From: Polaribacter sp. IC073
Lineage (GTDB): Bacteria > Bacteroidota > Bacteroidia > Flavobacteriales > Flavobacteriaceae
Assembly (NCBI RefSeq): GCF_007997075.1
Contig: NZ_VORS01000002.1
Coordinates: 372,001 to 436,000 of the forward strand
Direction of reading: 5' to 3'
DNA: 64,000 nt
The notes beneath the pieces are model-generated. The model did no database searches. It saw only the letters and a program-made list of their open reading frames with translations, and was not told where the DNA came from. Shown here in pieces: positions 1 through 9,062 of this stretch. Made by a program: the position numbers and the translations under genes. Each line of letters starts with the position of its first letter. Within the stretch, counting starts at the first letter, position 1.

Positions 1-419
1 GCATCTTTCCATATTTTTACAATATGCTCTTGAATTCTTCTAAAAGCTTCTTCTTCTGGTATACAGGTATCTGTAACTCTATTTAAGCCTTTCTCCATTA
101 AATCCCACTCATCTTGTGGCGTTAAATCTCTATAATTAGGAACACGTTTGTAATGAGAATGTGCTACTAAATTCATAACATCTTCTTCTAAATTTGCACC
201 TGTACAAGAAATAATATGCACTTTATCTTGACGAATCATTTCTGCAAAAATCTTACCCAATTCAGCGGTACTCATTGCACCAGCCAAAGAAACTAACATT
301 TTATTTCCTTTATTTAATTGGTCTTCATACCCTTTTGCAGCGTCAACTAAAGAAGCAGCGTTAAAGTGTAAAAAATATTTTTCTATAAATTCTGAAATTG
401 GTTTTTGATTAGTATTCAT
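1..419 (-). CDS. Deoxyhypusine synthase-like protein, C-terminus beyond the window
   Basis: The reverse strand from ATG 417-419 reads open to the window edge (about 139 codons). The translation contains SLAGAMSTAELG, ISCTGANLEED and RVTDTCIPEEEAFR, all typical of the NAD-dependent deoxyhypusine synthase family. Bacteria lack the eIF5A substrate, so the bacterial members are thought to move an aminobutyl group between polyamines. That role is inferred here from the neighbouring arginine decarboxylase and agmatinase genes. The start overlaps the last 11 bases of the agmatinase gene, which suggests translational coupling. The catalytic lysine region lies in the missing C-terminal part and cannot be checked. 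Confidence 0.85.
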   Translation of the reverse strand, partial: MNTNQKPISEFIEKYFLHFNAASLVDAAKGYEDQLNKGNKMLVSLAGAMSTAELGKIFAEMIRQDKVHIISCTGANLEEDVMNLVAHSHYKRVPNYRDLTPQDEWDLMEKGLNRVTDTCIPEEEAFRRIQEHIVKIWKD

Positions 420-1353
420 CTTCGTCATTTTTAAATTTAGCTAACTTGCTAAAAGAGTTTTCTTTATTTTTTTCTTCACCAGCATCATAAGAATCTTCAT
501 TAGAAGCAAACTTATAACTTAACATTTTGTAGAACAATTTAGCCGCTAAAAAATCAGACGATTTATCTAATTTATTTGGACACAATTCTACCATATCAAA
601 ACCAACTACATTTTTATCTTTAAAGACTAACTTTAAAAACTCTAATGTTTCATAATACAACAATCCACCAGGTTCTGGTGTTCCGGTAGATGGCATAATA
701 GAAGGATCTAACGCATCTAAATCAAAGGTAATAAATACATTTTCGGTAAGTTGATCTACAACATCTTCCATCCAATCTTCATTTACAGCCATATCATGTG
801 CAAAGAAAACTTTGTCAGTATTCATGTTTCTTTTTTCTGAAACATCCATACTTCTAATACCAACTTGTACTAAATTAGTATTTAGACTTGCTTCATAAAC
901 CGCACAAGCATGGTTGCATTTAGAACCTTCGTACTCTTTTCTTAAGTCTGCATGTGCATCAATATGCAATACCGTTAAATTATTAAAACGCTCACTAAAA
1001 GCCCTAATGGTACCTATTGAAATGGAGTGTTCTCCACCAAAAACAGTGACAAATTTATTTCTATTGATGTATTTTTTTGTAATTTGATGCACTTCTTCTA
1101 CCATTGCTTCTGGAGACGAATTTTCTGTAATTGCTTCCGCAAGAAAAATCCCTTCCTTATAAACTTCAGAATCTGTTTCAATATCATACAATTCCATATT
1201 TTCTGAAGCGTCTAAAAAAGCTTGTGGCCCTTTGTCTGCTCCTTTTTGCCAAGTGCTTGTTCCGTCATAAGGAACAGGAATAACTACGATTTTTGATGTT
1301 GACAAGTTTCCAAATTCTTCTGGAATTCCTGCATATGTTTTCTTTGTGTTCAT
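409..1353 (-). CDS. speB: Agmatinase (ureohydrolase family)
   Basis: This is a 314-residue ureohydrolase expected to split agmatine into putrescine and urea. The binuclear manganese ligands are visible: H109 in GGEHS, D132/H134/D136 in HIDAHAD, and D211/D213 in FDLDALDP. The motif TGTPEPGGL follows. The agmatinase call over arginase rests on the adjacent arginine decarboxylase, whose product is agmatine. The acidic, lysine-rich tail of about 40 residues after the catalytic domain is probably disordered. The gene lies downstream of the decarboxylase and overlaps the deoxyhypusine synthase-like gene, so the three likely form one polyamine operon. Arginase activity is not excluded by sequence. 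Confidence 0.88.
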   Translation of the reverse strand: MNTKKTYAGIPEEFGNLSTSKIVVIPVPYDGTSTWQKGADKGPQAFLDASENMELYDIETDSEVYKEGIFLAEAITENSSPEAMVEEVHQITKKYINRNKFVTVFGGEHSISIGTIRAFSERFNNLTVLHIDAHADLRKEYEGSKCNHACAVYEASLNTNLVQVGIRSMDVSEKRNMNTDKVFFAHDMAVNEDWMEDVVDQLTENVFITFDLDALDPSIMPSTGTPEPGGLLYYETLEFLKLVFKDKNVVGFDMVELCPNKLDKSSDFLAAKLFYKMLSYKFASNEDSYDAGEEKNKENSFSKLAKFKNDEDEY

Positions 1354-1373
1354 TTTTTTTTGTTGATGTATTT

Positions 1374-1445
1374 GTCATTCTAAAGAGTGAATAAATCTAT
1401 AATTTAAAAGAGAGATTACCTCTTTTGCACTCCCACTAATGACGC
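1374..1445. repeat. Degenerate hairpin repeat, family A-like
   Basis: The spacer between the agmatinase and arginine decarboxylase genes starts with GTCATTC and ends with AATGACGC. Inside it AATCT and AGATTACCTC face each other. This is the pattern of the better preserved family A hairpins at 8162-8232 and 16031-16096, but strongly decayed. It would sit inside the polyamine transcript. Confidence 0.45.
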
Positions 1446-1457
1446 ATTAATTATTAT

Positions 1458-2849
1458 TTAATACCCTAAAATTGACAGTAATTCGCTACTTTTTTGTTGT
1501 TCTTTAAAAACATTAAAAGTTAGTTCTCCGCTTTCATCTCTATCTATTAATAAATGCTTTGGATGCGGAATTAAACAATGCTGTAATCCGCCAAAACCAC
1601 CAATAGATTCTTGGTAGGCACCCGTATTGAAAAACCCGATATACAGTGGACTATTTTTCTCGTAAACAGGTAAATAAATTCCGTTTATATGTTGTTCAGA
1701 ATTGTAATAATCATCGCTATCACAAGTTAAGCCACCTAATAAAACACGCTCATATTGTTTGTTCCATTTATTAAGAGGTAACATAATAAAACGCTTATTT
1801 ATTGCCCAAGAATCTGGTAAAGTAGTTATAAATGAAGAGTTTATCATATTCCATAACTCTCTATCATTTTGTTTTTTCTGATATAAAATCTCATAGATTG
1901 CCGCTCCAGATTCACCTACAGTAAAGCTTCCAAATTCTGTAAAAATATTTGGTACATCCACTCCTGCTTCATCACAGGCTTGTTTTATTTGATTGATAAT
2001 TTCATCAATCATGTATTGATAATCATAGTCAAAAGCCAATGAATTTTTTATCGGAAATCCGCCACCAATATTTAAACTATCTAAAGTAGGACATACTTTT
2101 TTAAGGTTGATGTACACATTTAAACATTTCATCAATTCGTTCCAATAATACGCATTATCTCTAATACCAGTATTGATAAAAAAATGCAACATTTTCAAAT
2201 CAACCTGCGTATTATCAGCTATTTCACGCTCATAAAAAGAAACAATATTTTTATAACCAATTCCTAATCTAGACGTATAAAATTCGAATTTAGGTTCTTC
2301 TTCTGAAGCAATTCTAATACCTACTTTAAAAGGTTTAGAAGTTTCTTTTTGAAGTAAAGGAAGTTCTTCGTAATTATCTATAATAGGAATTACATTTTTA
2401 TGACCAGAATTAATTAGATCACCAATATTTTTTATGTATTGATCGCGCTTAAATCCGTTACAAATAACAAATGTATTGTCTTTTATTTTACCTTCTTTTT
2501 TTAAATTATTTACAATATCAATATCAAAAGCAGAAGACGTTTCTATGTGAATATCATTTTTTAAAGCTTCATTTAAAACATGTTTAAAATGAGAGCTTTT
2601 TGTACAATAACTATAAAAATAATCTCCTTTATAATTATGTTTTTCCATACTATTTTGAAACCATCCTTTTGCTTTATTGATGTTTTCTGATATTTTTGGC
2701 AAGTAGGTAAACTTTAAAGGAGCGCCATATTTAGCGGTTAATTCCATTAAATTAATTCCATGCCAGAACAATTTGTTGTTTTCTATATTAAATTCTTCTT
2801 GAGGGAAATCGAATGTTTGTTCGATTAAATCGATGTATTTTGTGTTCAC
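1458..2849 (-). CDS. speA: Arginine decarboxylase, short PLP fold-III type
   Basis: This 463-residue enzyme should decarboxylate arginine to agmatine, the first step of the pathway completed by the adjacent agmatinase. PLP fold-III features are present: the Schiff-base lysine K84 in YCTKSS, the phosphate-binding GGGFP near residue 262, and the substrate-site CDSDD near residue 375. It is much shorter than the roughly 630-660 residue proteobacterial SpeA and resembles the compact flavobacterial form. The leader upstream is about 270 nt long and holds a possible short peptide. Diaminopimelate or ornithine decarboxylase are alternatives from the fold alone; the neighbours favour arginine. Confidence 0.85.
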   Translation of the reverse strand: MNTKYIDLIEQTFDFPQEEFNIENNKLFWHGINLMELTAKYGAPLKFTYLPKISENINKAKGWFQNSMEKHNYKGDYFYSYCTKSSHFKHVLNEALKNDIHIETSSAFDIDIVNNLKKEGKIKDNTFVICNGFKRDQYIKNIGDLINSGHKNVIPIIDNYEELPLLQKETSKPFKVGIRIASEEEPKFEFYTSRLGIGYKNIVSFYEREIADNTQVDLKMLHFFINTGIRDNAYYWNELMKCLNVYINLKKVCPTLDSLNIGGGFPIKNSLAFDYDYQYMIDEIINQIKQACDEAGVDVPNIFTEFGSFTVGESGAAIYEILYQKKQNDRELWNMINSSFITTLPDSWAINKRFIMLPLNKWNKQYERVLLGGLTCDSDDYYNSEQHINGIYLPVYEKNSPLYIGFFNTGAYQESIGGFGGLQHCLIPHPKHLLIDRDESGELTFNVFKEQQKSSELLSILGY

Positions 2850-2944
2850 TTTTATTTTAAATTATATGTATGATAAATCTGTCTAAGCTAAAACGTATGA
2901 ATGTTTTAGAATAGAAATAGCAACCTTTAAATAAAGGGGGTTTA

Positions 2945-3007
2945 TCACTGTAATATTTGCAAGTAAACAACATGCAACTTTGAGAAGAGCTGCAATTCTG
3001 GAAGCAT
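2945..3007 (-). CDS. Possible leader peptide upstream of speA
   Basis: A 21-codon frame on the reverse strand, from ATG at 3005-3007 to TGA at 2945-2947, encodes MLPELQLFSKLHVVYLQILQ. It lies about 95 nt upstream of the arginine decarboxylase start, inside the predicted leader. It has no run of arginine codons, so simple codon-based attenuation is not obvious. Regulation by ribosome stalling, as known for some polyamine gene leaders in other bacteria, is an inference. It may be a chance frame. Confidence 0.35.
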   Translation of the reverse strand: MLPELQLFSKLHVVYLQILQ

Positions 3008-3128
3008 TGAAAATGGAGATACCTTAATTTTTTCGTTGCATTTCCAAAATGCTATGTAACGATCAGTCTCCGATTGAAAGCTACATCCGAAATAAGAAAA
3101 ATTAAACATTTTACTTAAATAAGTTAAG

Positions 3129-3136
3129 CAAATGTA
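3129..3136 (-). promoter_or_regulatory. Candidate -7 element for speA
   Basis: The reverse strand reads TACATTTG, matching TAnnTTTG. Transcription would start near 3122, leaving a leader of about 270 nt before speA. A TTTTG about 25 bases further upstream could serve as the -33 element. Confidence 0.45.
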
Positions 3137-3193
3137 TATTATTTTTGAATATAAAAAACAAAAGTCAAAAAAAAATGTATATTATTTTTGAAT
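3130..3193. repeat. 21-bp direct repeat around the speA promoter
   Basis: AAATGTATATTATTTTTGAA occurs at 3130 and again at 3173, 43 bases apart. The first copy overlaps the TAnnTTTG match; the second lacks the key bases (TACATTTT on the reverse strand). This looks like a local duplication of the promoter region. Confidence 0.7.
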
Positions 3194-3335
3194 TATTTTT
3201 TTCTTTTAAACAGTGGTCTTAGCTCGTTTTGCGATAAAATATTTAAGGAATAAGCATAAAACCGTCTATAATTAGACATATAATCCTCTCTAAAACAAAC
3301 TTGTATCAAAGGAATAAATGGTACAACTGTAAAAT

Positions 3336-3365
3336 AAAAAAGCTCTGAAAATTCAGAGCTTTTTT
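3336..3365. terminator. Bidirectional intrinsic terminator
   Basis: The arms AGCTCTGAA (3341-3349) and TTCAGAGCT (3352-3360) form a stem flanked by an A-run on the left and a T-run on the right. It sits just past the stop of the helicase gene on the minus strand and should end that transcript. Confidence 0.8.
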
Positions 3366-3373
3366 ATTATTTT

Positions 3374-4924
3374 TTATTCTTCAATTGGTGGATGACCATG
3401 AATTTCTTCAAAATCTTCATCAAAATTAGATCTTAAGTAAGCGTTCAGTTTCTTTCGATAATCGTCTTTTAACCAAGTTACAAAATTGTGTGTACTTTTA
3501 GAAATACATTTTGCGTATCTATTAATTCTATCATCAATTTCTTCACCAATCATTTTAGCTAAAATTAAAGCATCAAAAACATCTTCGCTGTTTTCAATAC
3601 ACATTTTTGCATGATGAATTATAGATTTCTCTAAAACTCTTTTAGAAGACTCCCCTGTTTTAATTGTATCTATATACACTTTTTTCATATCGAAATACGT
3701 GTCTGTAGATTTTTCAAATTCTTTTTTAATATCTGCCGGAAGCTCATATCTAAAGGTGCTTTCTATTTCTTCATCAGAAAGAATGGCATCTAAATAATAA
3801 TCTGGCGCTCTAAACATTTTTTGCCAATCTAAATCTGCTCCCCAAGGACCAAATCTATGAAAATTGTTTCCTAGATCAATTACCTCAAAGGTCTTTTTAT
3901 CACCAAAAATACGAGAACCACGCCCAATCATTTGATAATATAAAGTAAGCGATTTTGTTGCTCTGTTCAAAATAATAGCTTCAATACTAGGTTCATCAAA
4001 ACCAGTAGTTAAAATACTTACAGAACTAATAATTGCATTTGGTGTTTTATGAAACCACTTTAAAATAAGTTCACGCTCTTTTTTAGTATTGGTATTGTCT
4101 AAATGTGCAATAGGATATCCTGCTTTTTTAAACGCGTGAAATACTTGTATAGACGTATTAATACCGTTATTAAAAATTAGTGTTTTTTTACCTTTTGCAG
4201 TTTCTTCATACGCACTTACTAGTTTAGAAAGCATGTCTGTATTCATATACAAATCTTCAGAAGATTTTACTGTATAATCTCCATTTGCACCAACTTCTAA
4301 AGAAGTTAACCCAACATTGTAAGAGTACATGTTTGCTTGCGCTAAGTAACCGCTTTCTATTAAATGATGAATTGGTTCTCCTACAAAAAGTTCTTGATAG
4401 TTCTCAAACATTGGTAACTTAATGTTAGAACTTAAAGGAGTTGCTGTTACTCCTAAAATAAAAGCATCATCAAAAAATTTAAAAATTTTGGTAAAAGAAT
4501 TGTAATGCGCTTCATCTACAATAACCAAACCGATATCTGAAATATCTAATTTTTCATCTGTTAACCTGTTTTTCAAGGTTTCTACCATAGCAACAAAACA
4601 ATTGTAGTCATCTTGATCGTCTAATTGAGCAGTACTGTTGATGATTTTATTATTCACACCAAATTCGTCTAACATTCTAGACGTTTGCTTACTAAGCTCA
4701 ATTCTGTGCGTTAATACTAAAACTTTCTTTTTAAAAGTTTCTATATAACGTCTTACAATCTCAGAGAAGATAACTGTTTTTCCACCTCCTGTTGGTAATT
4801 GATACAATAAGTGATAATCTTTAGGTGCAGTTCCAAAACGATTAAAAATCTCTTGAAGTGCATCTTTCTGATATCCGTATAATTCTTTACCTACCTTTAC
4901 TTGTGAAGTGTTTGTTTCTGCCAA
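3374..4924 (-). CDS. DEAD/DEAH-box helicase, RadD-like superfamily 2
   Basis: This 516-residue superfamily 2 ATPase has Walker A PTGGGKT (residues 44-50), the DEAH box IVDEAH (135-140), motif III GVTATP, and motif VI QMIGRGSR in the second RecA lobe. The layout matches the Res-subunit/RadD group of DNA helicases, which act in repair or as parts of restriction systems. No methyltransferase or nuclease gene is adjacent, so a stand-alone repair role is more likely. The C-terminal 130 residues are a helical extension with no motif I recognise. A TAnnTTTG match lies just upstream at 4946-4953 and a terminator follows the stop. Confidence 0.8.
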   Translation of the reverse strand: MAETNTSQVKVGKELYGYQKDALQEIFNRFGTAPKDYHLLYQLPTGGGKTVIFSEIVRRYIETFKKKVLVLTHRIELSKQTSRMLDEFGVNNKIINSTAQLDDQDDYNCFVAMVETLKNRLTDEKLDISDIGLVIVDEAHYNSFTKIFKFFDDAFILGVTATPLSSNIKLPMFENYQELFVGEPIHHLIESGYLAQANMYSYNVGLTSLEVGANGDYTVKSSEDLYMNTDMLSKLVSAYEETAKGKKTLIFNNGINTSIQVFHAFKKAGYPIAHLDNTNTKKERELILKWFHKTPNAIISSVSILTTGFDEPSIEAIILNRATKSLTLYYQMIGRGSRIFGDKKTFEVIDLGNNFHRFGPWGADLDWQKMFRAPDYYLDAILSDEEIESTFRYELPADIKKEFEKSTDTYFDMKKVYIDTIKTGESSKRVLEKSIIHHAKMCIENSEDVFDALILAKMIGEEIDDRINRYAKCISKSTHNFVTWLKDDYRKKLNAYLRSNFDEDFEEIHGHPPIEE

Positions 4925-4945
4925 AAGTTTAAAAATTTTAAGCTA

Positions 4946-4953
4946 CAAAAGTA
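4946..4953 (-). promoter_or_regulatory. Candidate -7 element for the helicase gene
   Basis: The reverse strand reads TACTTTTG, a full match to TAnnTTTG, 22 bases upstream of the start codon. A short leader is typical for this phylum. Confidence 0.5.
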
Positions 4954-4984
4954 AGACTTAAAATAGGTTATTCCCAAATTAAAA

Positions 4985-5386
4985 CTATATAAATCTCGAT
5001 AAGTTCGTTTGAGTGATGTCATTATGGGCAGCATCATGTACAGAAACACCATTTCTAACTACAATTAGTTGCGGAGATTGATGCATTACATGAAATTTAG
5101 CACCAACTTCATCAGAAACATTTCTATAATTTAGTAAGTCTAAATAATAAACCTTTAAATTTTGATGTTCTTCTGTAAATAACTTCTCAAACTGTTTGAT
5201 AACCATGCTACTAATACCACATCTTGTAGAATGTTTAAAAATTAGTATTGCTTCTGTATTAGATTTCTCCTTTATTGTTTCTAACTGCTCTAAAGAGGTT
5301 AATGGAAGCCAGTTTAAAAATGACTTTTTTTCAGTTTTCGATTCGTTCTCAGTTTTATTACCAAACATGTTGTTAAATATACCCAT
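4985..5386 (-). CDS. ytxJ: Bacillithiol-system redox protein YtxJ
   Basis: This 133-residue thioredoxin-fold protein carries the YtxJ signature FKHSTRCGISS with a single active cysteine (C56). That arrangement fits a monothiol bacilliredoxin that removes bacillithiol from oxidised proteins. The region after the cysteine (YYLDLLNYR, HQSPQLIVV) follows the thioredoxin fold, including the cis-proline position. The first 25 residues are polar and probably flexible. It is cytoplasmic; no signal peptide is seen. It is divergent from clpB, so two stress-linked genes share one intergenic region. Bacillithiol use is inferred from the family. Confidence 0.85.
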   Translation of the reverse strand: MGIFNNMFGNKTENESKTEKKSFLNWLPLTSLEQLETIKEKSNTEAILIFKHSTRCGISSMVIKQFEKLFTEEHQNLKVYYLDLLNYRNVSDEVGAKFHVMHQSPQLIVVRNGVSVHDAAHNDITQTNLSRFI

Positions 5387-5412
5387 TTTTTGTTTTTTAT
5401 TCTTTATTGATA

Positions 5413-5420
5413 CAAATATA
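5413..5420 (-). promoter_or_regulatory. Candidate -7 element for ytxJ
   Basis: The reverse strand reads TATATTTG, matching TAnnTTTG, 27 bases upstream of the ytxJ start. Confidence 0.5.
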
Positions 5421-5506
5421 AGAAACTTTTAGCAGTCAAAAAGTCAGTAACAACAATACTTTTAGAGACAAAATGACTTATTAAACCATTTCTTTCTAGT
5501 TGGTAC

Positions 5507-5514
5507 TAAATTTG
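5507..5514 (+). promoter_or_regulatory. Candidate -7 element for clpB
   Basis: TAAATTTG matches TAnnTTTG 31 bases upstream of the clpB start. I saw no heat-shock-type operator such as a CIRCE inverted repeat in the gap. Confidence 0.5.
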
Positions 5515-5544
5515 TTATATTAAAAGAAAATAAAAAAAACGAAA

Positions 5545-8154
5545 ATGAATTTTAATAATTATACCACAAAATCGCAAGAAACCATACAATTGGCGCAGCA
5601 GATTGCGCAAGGTTTTGGTCATAATCAAATAGAAAATGAGCATATTTTTAAAGCATTAACGCAGGTAGATGAAAATGTGTTGCCTTTTTTATTGAAGAAG
5701 TTAAACATTAATACAGAAGTTGTAAATCAGATTTTAGACAAACAATTAGAGAGTTTACCTAAAGTTACTGGTGCAGAATTAATGCTTTCTAGAGAAGCAA
5801 ATAAAACGTTAACAGAAGCAGCTGTTATTGCCAAAAAAATGAAAGATGATTATGTTTCGATAGAACATTTAATTTTGGCAATTTTTAAATCGAAGAGTAA
5901 TATTTCACAGGTTTTAAAAGACCAAGGTGTTACAGAAAAACATTTATTAGCTGCCATAGAAGAATTAAGAAAAGGAGAAAGAGTAACTTCTCAAAGTCAG
6001 GAAGAAACATATAATTCACTAAATAAATATGCTAAAAACCTAAATAAATTAGCAGAAGAAGGCAAATTAGATCCGGTAATTGGTAGAGATGAAGAAATTA
6101 GAAGGTTGCTTCAGATTTTATCTCGAAGAACCAAAAATAATCCAATTTTAGTAGGAGAACCAGGAACAGGAAAAACTGCCATTGCAGAAGGTTTGGCGCA
6201 TAGAATTGTAGATGGAGATGTACCAGAGAATCTAAAAGACAAATTAATTTTCTCTTTAGATATGGGCGCATTAATTGCGGGAGCAAAATACAAAGGAGAA
6301 TTTGAAGAACGTTTAAAAGCGGTTATCAAAGAAGTAACAACTTCAGACGGAGACATTGTACTTTTTATTGATGAAATTCACACACTAGTTGGTGCCGGTG
6401 GAGGAAATGGCGCAATGGATGCTGCAAATATTTTAAAACCTGCTTTGGCTCGTGGAGAATTACGTGCAATTGGAGCGACCACTTTAGATGAGTATCAAAA
6501 ATATTTTGAAAAAGACAAAGCTTTAGAGAGACGTTTTCAAAAAGTGCAAGTGAATGAACCAGATACAGAAAGTGCCATTTCTATTTTAAGAGGAATTAAA
6601 GATAAGTATGAAACACACCATAAAGTTCGTATTAAAGATGAAGCTATTATTGGTGCTGTAGAATTATCTCAACGCTATATTACCAATCGTTTTTTACCAG
6701 ACAAGGCAATTGATTTGATGGATGAGGCGATGGCGAAACTGCGTATGGAAATCAATTCTAAACCAGAAGAGCTAGATGTTTTAGATAGAAAAGTGATGCA
6801 GTTAGAGATTGAAATTGAAGCGATTAAACGAGAAAAAGACGAAACGAAGTTGAAATCTTTACGATCTGATTTAGCAAACCTAAAAGAAGAACGTAATGAA
6901 ATGAATGCCAAATGGAAATCTGAAAAGGAAGTTGTAGATAATATTCAGAATGCAAAAGCTGCTATAGAAGATTTTAAAACTGAAGCAGAAAGAGCAGAAA
7001 GAGATGGTGATTATGGTAAGGTTGCTGAGATTAGATATGGAAAAATTAAGGAAGCGCAAGATAATTTAGAAGCTTTGCAAAAAGATTTAAAAGAAAATCA
7101 GTCTGAAACCTCTTTGATCAAAGAAGAAGTAACCTATGACGATATTGCAGAAGTGGTTGCAAAATGGACGGGAGTTCCGGTGACAAAAATGATTCAGTCT
7201 GAGCGTGAAAAATTGCTAAAATTAGAAGACCAATTACACAAACGGGTTGTTGGCCAACAAGAAGCAATTGTTGCTGTTTCAGACGCTGTAAGACGTTCTA
7301 GAGCAGGTTTGCAAAATCCGAATAAACCAATAGGAAGCTTCTTGTTTTTAGGAACTACGGGAGTAGGAAAAACAGAATTGGCAAAAGCACTGGCAGAGTA
7401 TTTATTTGATGATGAAAATGCCATGACTAGAATTGATATGAGTGAATATCAAGAAAAACATGCTGTAAGTAGATTGGTTGGAGCGCCTCCAGGATATGTT
7501 GGGTATGATGAAGGTGGGCAATTAACAGAAGCTGTTAGAAGAAGACCTTATTCTGTAGTGCTTTTAGATGAAATTGAAAAAGCGCATCCAGATACGTTTA
7601 ATGTATTGTTACAAGTTTTAGATGAAGGCAGATTAACGGATAATAAAGGACGTGTTGCAGATTTTAAAAATACGATTATAATTATGACCTCTAATATGGG
7701 AAGTCATATTATTCAAGAGAAGTTTAGAGATCCGAAAGCAGATTTAGATGCGGTTACAGAATTGGCAAAAATTGAAGTTTTGGCCTTATTAAAACAATCT
7801 GTTAGACCCGAGTTTTTAAACCGAATTGATGATGTAATTATGTTTACACCATTAAAAGAAAGTGATATTTTTAAAATAGTAAAGTTGCAGATAGATCTTT
7901 TAAAGAAAATGATTGGTAAACAAGAAATTACTTTAGATGCAACAGATGAGGCAATTACTTATTTAGCTAAAAAAGGATATCAGCCAGAATTTGGTGCAAG
8001 ACCTGTAAAAAGAGTGATTCAGAAAGAAGTTTTAAATGAACTTTCTAAAGAAATTTTATCTGGTAAAATAACAACGGATAGTATTATTTTAATAGATGCT
8101 TTTGATGATAAATTAGTTTTTAGAAATCAGTCTGATTTAGAAGAGAATTCATAA
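5545..8154 (+). CDS. clpB: ClpB disaggregase (Hsp100)
   Basis: This 869-residue AAA+ chaperone pulls polypeptides out of aggregates together with DnaK. The N-terminal Clp repeat domain covers about residues 1-145. The first ATPase domain has Walker A GEPGTGKT (204-211) and Walker [15 protein letters not shown] coiled-coil middle domain of about 120 residues rich in Glu, Lys and Arg follows, which separates ClpB from ClpA and ClpC. The second ATPase domain has GTTGVGKT (603-610) and LLDEIEKAH. Pore tyrosines are present in YKGEFEERL and GYVGYDEGG. The length is normal for the family. A family A hairpin with a T-run right after the stop probably ends the transcript. Confidence 0.97.
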   Translation: MNFNNYTTKSQETIQLAQQIAQGFGHNQIENEHIFKALTQVDENVLPFLLKKLNINTEVVNQILDKQLESLPKVTGAELMLSREANKTLTEAAVIAKKMKDDYVSIEHLILAIFKSKSNISQVLKDQGVTEKHLLAAIEELRKGERVTSQSQEETYNSLNKYAKNLNKLAEEGKLDPVIGRDEEIRRLLQILSRRTKNNPILVGEPGTGKTAIAEGLAHRIVDGDVPENLKDKLIFSLDMGALIAGAKYKGEFEERLKAVIKEVTTSDGDIVLFIDEIHTLVGAGGGNGAMDAANILKPALARGELRAIGATTLDEYQKYFEKDKALERRFQKVQVNEPDTESAISILRGIKDKYETHHKVRIKDEAIIGAVELSQRYITNRFLPDKAIDLMDEAMAKLRMEINSKPEELDVLDRKVMQLEIEIEAIKREKDETKLKSLRSDLANLKEERNEMNAKWKSEKEVVDNIQNAKAAIEDFKTEAERAERDGDYGKVAEIRYGKIKEAQDNLEALQKDLKENQSETSLIKEEVTYDDIAEVVAKWTGVPVTKMIQSEREKLLKLEDQLHKRVVGQQEAIVAVSDAVRRSRAGLQNPNKPIGSFLFLGTTGVGKTELAKALAEYLFDDENAMTRIDMSEYQEKHAVSRLVGAPPGYVGYDEGGQLTEAVRRRPYSVVLLDEIEKAHPDTFNVLLQVLDEGRLTDNKGRVADFKNTIIIMTSNMGSHIIQEKFRDPKADLDAVTELAKIEVLALLKQSVRPEFLNRIDDVIMFTPLKESDIFKIVKLQIDLLKKMIGKQEITLDATDEAITYLAKKGYQPEFGARPVKRVIQKEVLNELSKEILSGKITTDSIILIDAFDDKLVFRNQSDLEENS

Positions 8155-8161
8155 ATAATAG

Positions 8162-8239
8162 CGTCATTGTGAGGAACGAAGCAATCTCTTTTTATTAAGT
8201 AGATTGCTTTGTTATTCTTTCTCACAATGACGTTTTTTT
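8162..8239. repeat. Family A hairpin repeat, possible clpB terminator
   Basis: CGTCATTGTGAGGAACGAAG with a following CAATCT faces AGATTGCTTTGTT and CTCACAATGACG, so the element can fold into a long stem. A run of T follows, so on the plus strand it could act as the clpB terminator. Related copies lie at 8877, 16031, 25166 and 39344. Confidence 0.8.
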
Positions 8240-8286
8240 AATAATTTTTCTTTTTTTGTGTATATTCGTTGTATAAATACCTCATT

Positions 8287-8787
8287 ATGAAAAAATTTAT
8301 TTTAGTATTTGTCTTTATTTTTAGTTTTTTAAGTTCTTGTACTTCAGATGAAACCACAACTTATTATTTAATTCGTCATGCAGAAAAAGACAGAACAGAT
8401 ACAACAAATAATAATCCTGATTTAAATGTAAATGGATTGAAAAGAGCAGAAAAGTGGGCCAAGTATTTTGATGAAATCGATTTGGACGCGGTATATTCTA
8501 CTCATTATAACAGAACACAACAGACAGCAAAACCTACTTCAGAAAGTAAAAACTTAAAGATTATTAGTTATGATCCTAAAGAAATGAATGATGCTATTTT
8601 TAAACAAGCAACTATAGGTAAAACTGTTTTAGTTGTTGGACATAGTAATACAACACCGGCTTTTGCTAATAAAATTTTAGGAGAAAAAAAGTACGAAGAT
8701 ATAAGTGATAACGACAATGCTAGTTTATACATTGTAACTATTGCTGGTGATAAAAAAATGAGTAGCATTGAGAAAATAGGTGAATAA
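8287..8787 (+). CDS. Histidine phosphatase family lipoprotein
   Basis: The protein starts best at the ATG at 8287, giving 166 residues with a lipoprotein signal peptide ending in FLSSC; an ATG six codons earlier is also possible. It has the phosphoglycerate-mutase/SixA fold motifs YYLIRHAEK near the mature N-terminus and VVGHSNT later, which supply the two catalytic histidines. It should therefore be a membrane-anchored phosphatase facing the periplasm. The substrate cannot be told from sequence. It is a single gene between two repeat-rich spacers. Confidence 0.8.
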   Translation: MKKFILVFVFIFSFLSSCTSDETTTYYLIRHAEKDRTDTTNNNPDLNVNGLKRAEKWAKYFDEIDLDAVYSTHYNRTQQTAKPTSESKNLKIISYDPKEMNDAIFKQATIGKTVLVVGHSNTTPAFANKILGEKKYEDISDNDNASLYIVTIAGDKKMSSIEKIGE

Positions 8788-8809
8788 GATCTTCTAAAAA
8801 TTAGTGAAG

Positions 8810-8990
8810 TTAGCAAGCAAGTTTAGCCCTGATTGAAACGACATCCTTTTTTTATCTTTTCTATAAGCGTCACTGCGAGGAAGAATGACGAAGCAATCTG
8901 TTTATAATGAAATTACTTCATTTTATATAGATGAAAATTTCAGAATAGAAAAAAAAAGATGTAGTGAAAAGCAGGAAATAGCTTCAAAAA
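8810..8990. repeat. Family E repeat interrupted by a family A half-element
   Basis: The outer parts TTTAGCCCTGATTGAAACG (from 8822) and AAAGATGTAGTGAAAAGCAG (from about 8956) belong together as the two halves of a family E element with an A/T-rich middle. Between them, from 8877, lies GCGTCACTGCGAGG followed by GACGAAGCAATCTG, the left part of a family A element. The simplest reading is that one repeat inserted into the other. A 77-codon frame across this block is not considered a gene. Confidence 0.6.
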
Positions 8991-9062
8991 AAAATATCCT
9001 AATGTTTCTTGATCTTGTCAAAGATTTAATTATGGGTTCCTGCCTTCGAAGGAATGACAAAA

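Larger units (their letters stand above)
2850..3373. other. Intergenic region: speA leader, promoter and terminator
   Basis: This 524-bp gap holds, on the minus strand, a candidate promoter at 3129-3136, a GCATTTTGGAAATGC hairpin at 3038-3052, a 20-residue upstream peptide at 2945-3007 and a CCTTTATTTAAAGG palindrome near 2926-2940. A 21-bp direct repeat lies at 3130-3150 and 3173-3193. A bidirectional terminator lies at 3336-3365. No longer open frame looked real. Confidence 0.6.
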
